Assembly (NCBI GenBank): GCA_002110485.1
Contig: MOWL01000008.1
Location: 62,001 to 126,000 of the forward strand
Direction of reading: 5' to 3'
Source: Emergomyces orientalis
Lineage: Eukaryota > Ascomycota > Eurotiomycetes > Onygenales > Ajellomycetaceae
Length of the DNA stretch: 64,000 nt
A program made the translations under genes and the position numbers. Below are positions 59,643 through 64,000 of the stretch, in pieces. Every line of letters starts with the position of its first letter. Position 1 is the stretch's first letter. A model generated the notes under the pieces. It was not told the DNA's origin, did no database searches, and saw only the letters and a program-made list of their open reading frames with translations.

Positions 59643-61566
59643 ATGAACATGATGGACGCCCATGAGTTGCAGTATCCTAGCAAACTCCTTGAACGAGGTG
59701 CTTTCCCTCTTACCAGGGACAGGGAGAATGACACGGTTTCCTGTGAGGATTTCGGCCCGAGTACGGTGGAAAAAACAAGCGTAAAGGTACGCATGCTAAA
59801 ATCAGCAAGAGGGCCTTGAACTATCGTAGGGGAGATAAGCTGATTGAAAATAGAAGCGATTTAGTTCTATCCAAATCTTCTTTTTCGCTTTATCCTTCCT
59901 GTCCAGCTGGGAGTCGATTCTTGTGTGAGTCCTGTCCGGTGCTCTCCTTAGCAACCTTCTCCATTCTGATCCCCTCTCTTTGCGTTTATAGAAATATTCG
60001 AGCTGTCTTCATCAATGGAGGACCCAGAGGTCTCGCTTGGGGCATATTTGTGGCTATTTCCGGAGCTCTTGCACAGTCCGCTTCCCTGGCTGAAATGGCT
60101 GCCATGCAACCAGTTGCTGGTGCGCAGCACCATTGGACGAGCCATCTCGCGCCCCTACGCTACAAGAGGTTTATTACTTGGATGCAGGGTGAGTTTTTCA
60201 TTTGTTAAATTATATTTTGCGTTCGCTAAAGTTCCCAGGATGGATTACATGGTTTGCCTGGGTATCGGTCCTTGCTGGTGTTGCGAATAATGCTGCCAAC
60301 ATGATTCAGGGGCTTGCAGTCGTCAACTATCCCACCTATGTCCCCCAGAGATGGCATCTAACATTGATCATATTTGCCATTCTGATTGTTGAAGGTCTGA
60401 TGAATGTGTACACCGTCCGGCTCATTCCCTGGATTCAATTGATGGCAGGTACACTGCATGTTGTCCTTTTTGTCATCTTCATTATAGTTTTTGCCACGAT
60501 GGCTTCCCGTCACCCCCCTGACTTTGTGTTTTTCAACGGACAGTCAGCTTCCGGTTGGGATAATGGGTTTGTCTCCTGGAACCTGGGCTTGCTGACTCCG
60601 GTATGGGCATTTGTTGGTAAGTTAGAGCTTCTTTTTTCCATGGGAACTTTGACTTGAAAACTTATGTTGTGTTTCCATATAGGTTTCGACGGAGCGGTTC
60701 ACATGGGTGAAGAAGTCCGTAGCGCAAAAGCGGCTATTCCCCGGTCTATTTTCTATTCGGTCGCTATCAACAGTGTCCTGGCTTACACCATGATTGTCAT
60801 TGTTCTCTTCAGCATGGGACCTCTTGACAGTGCACTCAACTCAGGTTCAACGTTACCTGTCATTGAGATCGTTCGACAGGCGACTGGATCAATCAAGGCT
60901 ACTACTGCGATGGTGTCTGGATTGCTTGTCATTTCTCTTTCCGTGAATTCCGCCTGCATTGCCTCGTCTTCTCGTCTGACATGGGCATGGTCACGAGATG
61001 GAGGGCTCCCGGCGTGGTTCTCGCTTGTATGTTCTGTCTTTCTTCACATACTTGACTAATCCAAACCCATGCCTAATGCTAACTAATCTCTTGAACTGAG
61101 ACAGATTGACAAGAGTCTCCGTGTCCCTGTCCGTGCGATCTGCCTCCCCATCTTTCTTGTCATGGTCCTTGCATGCCTCAACATCGCCAGCTCCACTGCA
61201 TTTGGAGCATTTATAGCTCTCTCCACCATAGGCCTGTTTGTATCCTATCTGATTGCAATTGGCTGCCTACTAAATGCTCGCCTCTGGAACAAGAGCCTTC
61301 AATTTGGCGAATGGAACATGGGCAAGCTTGGTGGTTTTGTGAACATCTATGCACTCATCTACACTACATGGGTCATCATTTGGGTGCCGTTCCCTCAATA
61401 TCTACCTGTGATGGCAGACAACATGAATTACTCCCTACCTATCTTTGCAGCAACCACATCGTTTGCGCTGCTATTTTGGGTGTTTTATGCGAGGAAGAAT
61501 TGGGGTGGATTAAATAAGGAGGTCGTTCGGCTCGTGGTTGAAGGGGGGGTGTTGGTGATGAAATAA
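59643..61566 (+). CDS. APC-family permease (GABA/choline-permease type), 5' end uncertain
   Basis: Secure exons are 59992-60188, 60239-60616, 60683-61026 and 61105-61566. An 18-nt exon at 59907-59924 (coding WESIL plus part of Val, then GTGAGT) fits before them. Together they give about 465 residues with signatures FINGGPRGLAWG, EMAAMQPVAGAQHHWTSHLA, GFDGAVHMGEEVRSA and ASSSRLTWAWSRDGG. This is the fungal amino-acid/GABA/choline permease group, imported through the plasma membrane. The likely N-terminus (ATG 59643, MNMMDAHELQYPSK to TSVK at 59786) does not join to the 18-nt exon in frame, and the expected first membrane segment before WES is not seen. The gene may have another exon, use an unspliced frame at 59816-60208, or be damaged at the 5' end. 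Confidence 0.8.
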
Positions 61567-62766
61567 GTGACTGAATGCCGCGATTTAGGACATTTGTATC
61601 TATCAATAGTCTTCTTCTTCTTCCTCTTCTTCTTCTTTTTCGTTTTCATTTACCACCTCCTTTAGCCCTCGGCCTTAGGTCTTTTCTATGAATATACCTC
61701 TGACGTCCTAGGCAGCAGAACATTCCGTGATAACGATCTGGAAACGAAACGCATACTCAGATTAGGTACATTAGCTAGTAAGGCCCTAGATACGGGCTCA
61801 TCATGAGGTATCTTTCGTTCAGTTCCTATTTTTGGCAACAGCCTCTTCTGGATTTTGGTTCTCTCACAAACTTCTCTTCCCTTTAGCTCTTCCCTATCAT
61901 CTGCAGATATTGGCGTTCAGTTTTTCATTTAAGAGGTACTCACCGGGGAGCTACAAAATCCAAAGCATACATGGCGAATAGGTATTCCCAATCAAATGTA
62001 CTACATAAAGGTTTTCAGTAGCATTCCCAAAAAAGTGAATTGTAGCTCTGAGCATCTGTCCGAGAGTCTGCGTTAGTCTATCAACAAACCTGGGCGAAGG
62101 AAGTGTTGATGTATGCATGCATGAGCTTTTATCTTAGCAAGCAACTTAGATACCTACTAAGTTTGCACCAAGCCGTGGTGGAGTATTAATCACAATGTAT
62201 CAAACCACTGAAAATACCTCAACATACGGGCGTCTAAATCAAGTTAACTGGCTTATGTTGACAAAAGAGTGAACAGTCTGAGAAGAAAAGTATTATACCA
62301 TTTTGGGGAGACGAAGCACGAAGCTGATAGAAGCCTTGGTGAATACTGATAGCGGGCTTCATGCACGCTCATTGCCCAAGTGTGACGAACCCCCAGTTCA
62401 TGTGCAACCACAGCTGCTTAGCTACACTTACAGTAAGGCCTAGCACTTTTCAGCCCATGAGTGGTAGGTATTTCAATTGTGACGCCCTCGCAGACAGAGT
62501 CTCGTTCACGCAACCAGGACTTGGAGGCCGAGGGCAAGCAGTTCGAATGTAACTCGGCCACCAAACAATACGGGGGAAACCAATAACTGTGCCCGCCTCT
62601 TGAAAACTCTATCTTTAACTTGATGATTTATGAATTGTAAGAGAAACGCAAAAGAGGAAGGGGGGATTCCTGTTGAGGATTTGATAACAGCAGTGAATGA
62701 CTTACGCTTAGGGACCAAAAGACTGGGGAAAGCTGTTCAGGGGGTGAATGGGAATAAGTAGTAGCT
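61567..62766. other. Convergent intergenic region
   Basis: Between the permease stop (+) and the TAG-interrupted gene (-). It contains a (CTT)n-type tract at about 61612-61640 and otherwise no recognised feature. Confidence 0.55.
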
Positions 62767-63713
62767 TTATTCCAAAAGTTGCAAATTTTTATACTTGTCA
62801 CCCAGGACTCCGTCCTCCCACCATGCTTTCCTAACAATGAGTTCTATCTCCTGACCCATGTCCAGATAATTGAAAGAATCAGGATGCATCTCAGACTTCT
62901 TCACAATCTCACCCTTAGAGTCAAGATACAAGAGGCGCCATCTGTCCGTGCTAAACGCCTCTTTGTCAAGAAAGACGATTGGGTTTCGGTTACTACCATT
63001 ACAGGCCAGACGCAGTATTCTGTTAAACACATCTTCGCTGCGTGGCTTGTATCCGTAGGACTCGGTAAGCTCATCTCTCAGTTTGAGCTGCTCAGCCATA
63101 GCTTCGAAGGGTTGTGTGTTCATTGGCTTCACCAGCTCAGGTAGGGTGTCGTAAACTCGAGTCTAGACATCGCCGACGTCAAAGATTGTAGGATCGTCAA
63201 GGATAATCCACCACATATTCGTCGGGGTGCCAACTTCATCATCGTTGACACCACCATAAGCAGGAGAGCTAGAGTCCCGAAATACGTAGTAGAAATTAGA
63301 CCCAAGGTTGCCAAACCACTCTTGAAGCTTTGCGTCGTCTTCAGCACCACCATCATAGTAGGTCCGCAAGAAGTAGAAGCCATCATACGAGACAGCATTG
63401 CGGGCATGCTGGTAGGGTATTCTTCGCAGCTTAGGCGGGCGGTAGGGCTCAAGGATGGTGCGGATTTTTTCCACGGTTGGTGTGCGCAATGTATCTGCGG
63501 GAATGACTTCTGCCTGAATGAACGCTTCGACAAGCTGTCTTCGCTGTTCGGATGGGGTGAGGGGCGAAGAGGAACCCCAATGCTGCTGCACGAGGTCAGA
63601 TCAGACTATGGAGGAGGGAGCACACGGTTCGATGGGGGACGCGGGATGCCTACAACCAGGAACTGTTCCACGGGGAAGAAACCCCACGGTGGATCCTCCT
63701 GCTCTGGCACCAT
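62767..63713 (-). pseudogene. Unknown conserved-looking protein interrupted by in-frame TAG
   Basis: Proposed exons are 63713-63654 (MVPEQEDPPWGFFPVEQFLV) and 63585-62767, joined in phase 0 across an intron starting GTAGGC with an ATCTGACC branch site. The reading frame is coding-like throughout but has a single TAG at 63163-63165, after TIFDVGDV and before TRVYDTLPELVKPMNT. Downstream the same frame runs another 131 codons to the final stop at 62767, so an intact version would be about 292 residues. I do not recognise a named family; FYFLRTYYDGG and PIVFLDKEAF are typical of globular protein. No GT-AG intron neatly removes the stop. Possible explanations are a recent nonsense mutation, stop readthrough, a missed intron or a sequencing error. 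Confidence 0.6.
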
Positions 63714-64000
63714 TGCGATCTTGTAAGAGTTGAGTTGAGCTGAGGGCTATTGGAAGTGTCTTTCCCTATTCGAGGAGCGAAACAGAGAGTGAGAGTGTGA
63801 TGAAGCTCTGAGCAGCCACGGGGAAATCACAAATCCAAGAGCCGCTAGCGTCGTTGCGTTATCTAGCGTAGGGACTTGAGTAAGACAATTTATCAATCTT
63901 CGAAGTCTCGCGGCTAGCCCGTTAAGAAAAATAGCTGGCGAGCCAGCTGATAGCGGTTTTGCAACGTACCACTTTGGGATTGGAAGTACAGTGAATCCGT
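63714..64000. other. Right edge, promoter flank
   Basis: Upstream of the TAG-interrupted gene to the end of the window. No coding feature or RNA gene recognised. Confidence 0.5.

Noticed and set aside
59816..60208. Unspliced 130-codon frame as the permease N-terminus
   Set aside because: The part before the NGGP segment (ending SLCVYR) is not permease-like, while the WESIL exon with GTGAGT fits the family. Kept only as an alternative.

Overview
The window reads as nuclear chromosomal DNA of a filamentous ascomycete. Genes carry short GT-AG introns (about 55-130 nt) with CTAAC/CTGAC-like branch sites. The gene families are fungal (LaeA-like methyltransferase, Zn2Cys6 regulator, fungal APC permeases, EMC1, Tudor-SN, QCR8). 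Protein style and intergenic TACGGAGTAC-type palindromes suggest a Eurotiomycete, possibly Onygenales (Ajellomycetaceae-like). That placement is my inference from family memory, not a search result. No bacterial operon, virus, CRISPR array or intact transposon is visible. All splice sites were deduced by eye from GT/AG signals, frame continuity and family resemblance.

Left part (1-26 kb): a KH-domain RNA-binding protein cut by the left edge (-); a LaeA-like methyltransferase (-); an 878-residue disordered orphan (-); a DUF1479 putative oxygenase with a likely mitochondrial presequence (+); EMC1 (+); a single-pass secretory-pathway membrane protein (+); an AT-hook protein (-); a Sec14-type lipid-transfer protein (-); and Tudor-SN/SND1 (-).

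Middle (26-45 kb): gene-poor. It holds a DUF2855 protein (-), a Zn2Cys6 regulator in six exons (-), Cu/Zn superoxide dismutase in five exons with G/C-tract introns (-), a C-terminal fragment of a CE5 cutinase/acetylxylan-esterase-like gene (+), and a protein joining a Tc1/mariner-type HTH region to a His/Gln-rich tail (-).

Right part (44-64 kb): an amino-acid permease (+); prohibitin-1 (-) and QCR8 (+) sharing a 319-bp divergent promoter; an intron-containing tRNA-Val(AAC) (-); NHP2 (+); a small conserved-looking protein (-); a YchF/Ygr210c-like GTPase in 11 exons including a 10-nt microexon (+); a small probable mitochondrial protein (-); a second APC permease with an unresolved 5' end (+); and a gene interrupted by an in-frame TAG (-).

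Most genes are housekeeping: RNA biology (KH, Tudor-SN, NHP2, YchF-like GTPase, tRNA), mitochondria (PHB1, QCR8), ER/lipid handling (EMC1, Sec14), redox defence (SOD) and nutrient uptake. No biosynthetic cluster is evident: the methyltransferase, Zn2Cys6 regulator and permeases are not next to backbone enzymes. I found no convincing new multi-gene system. The most unusual items are the microexon GTPase, the HTH/low-complexity fusion, the truncated CE5 gene followed by a 30-A tract, and the TAG-interrupted gene.
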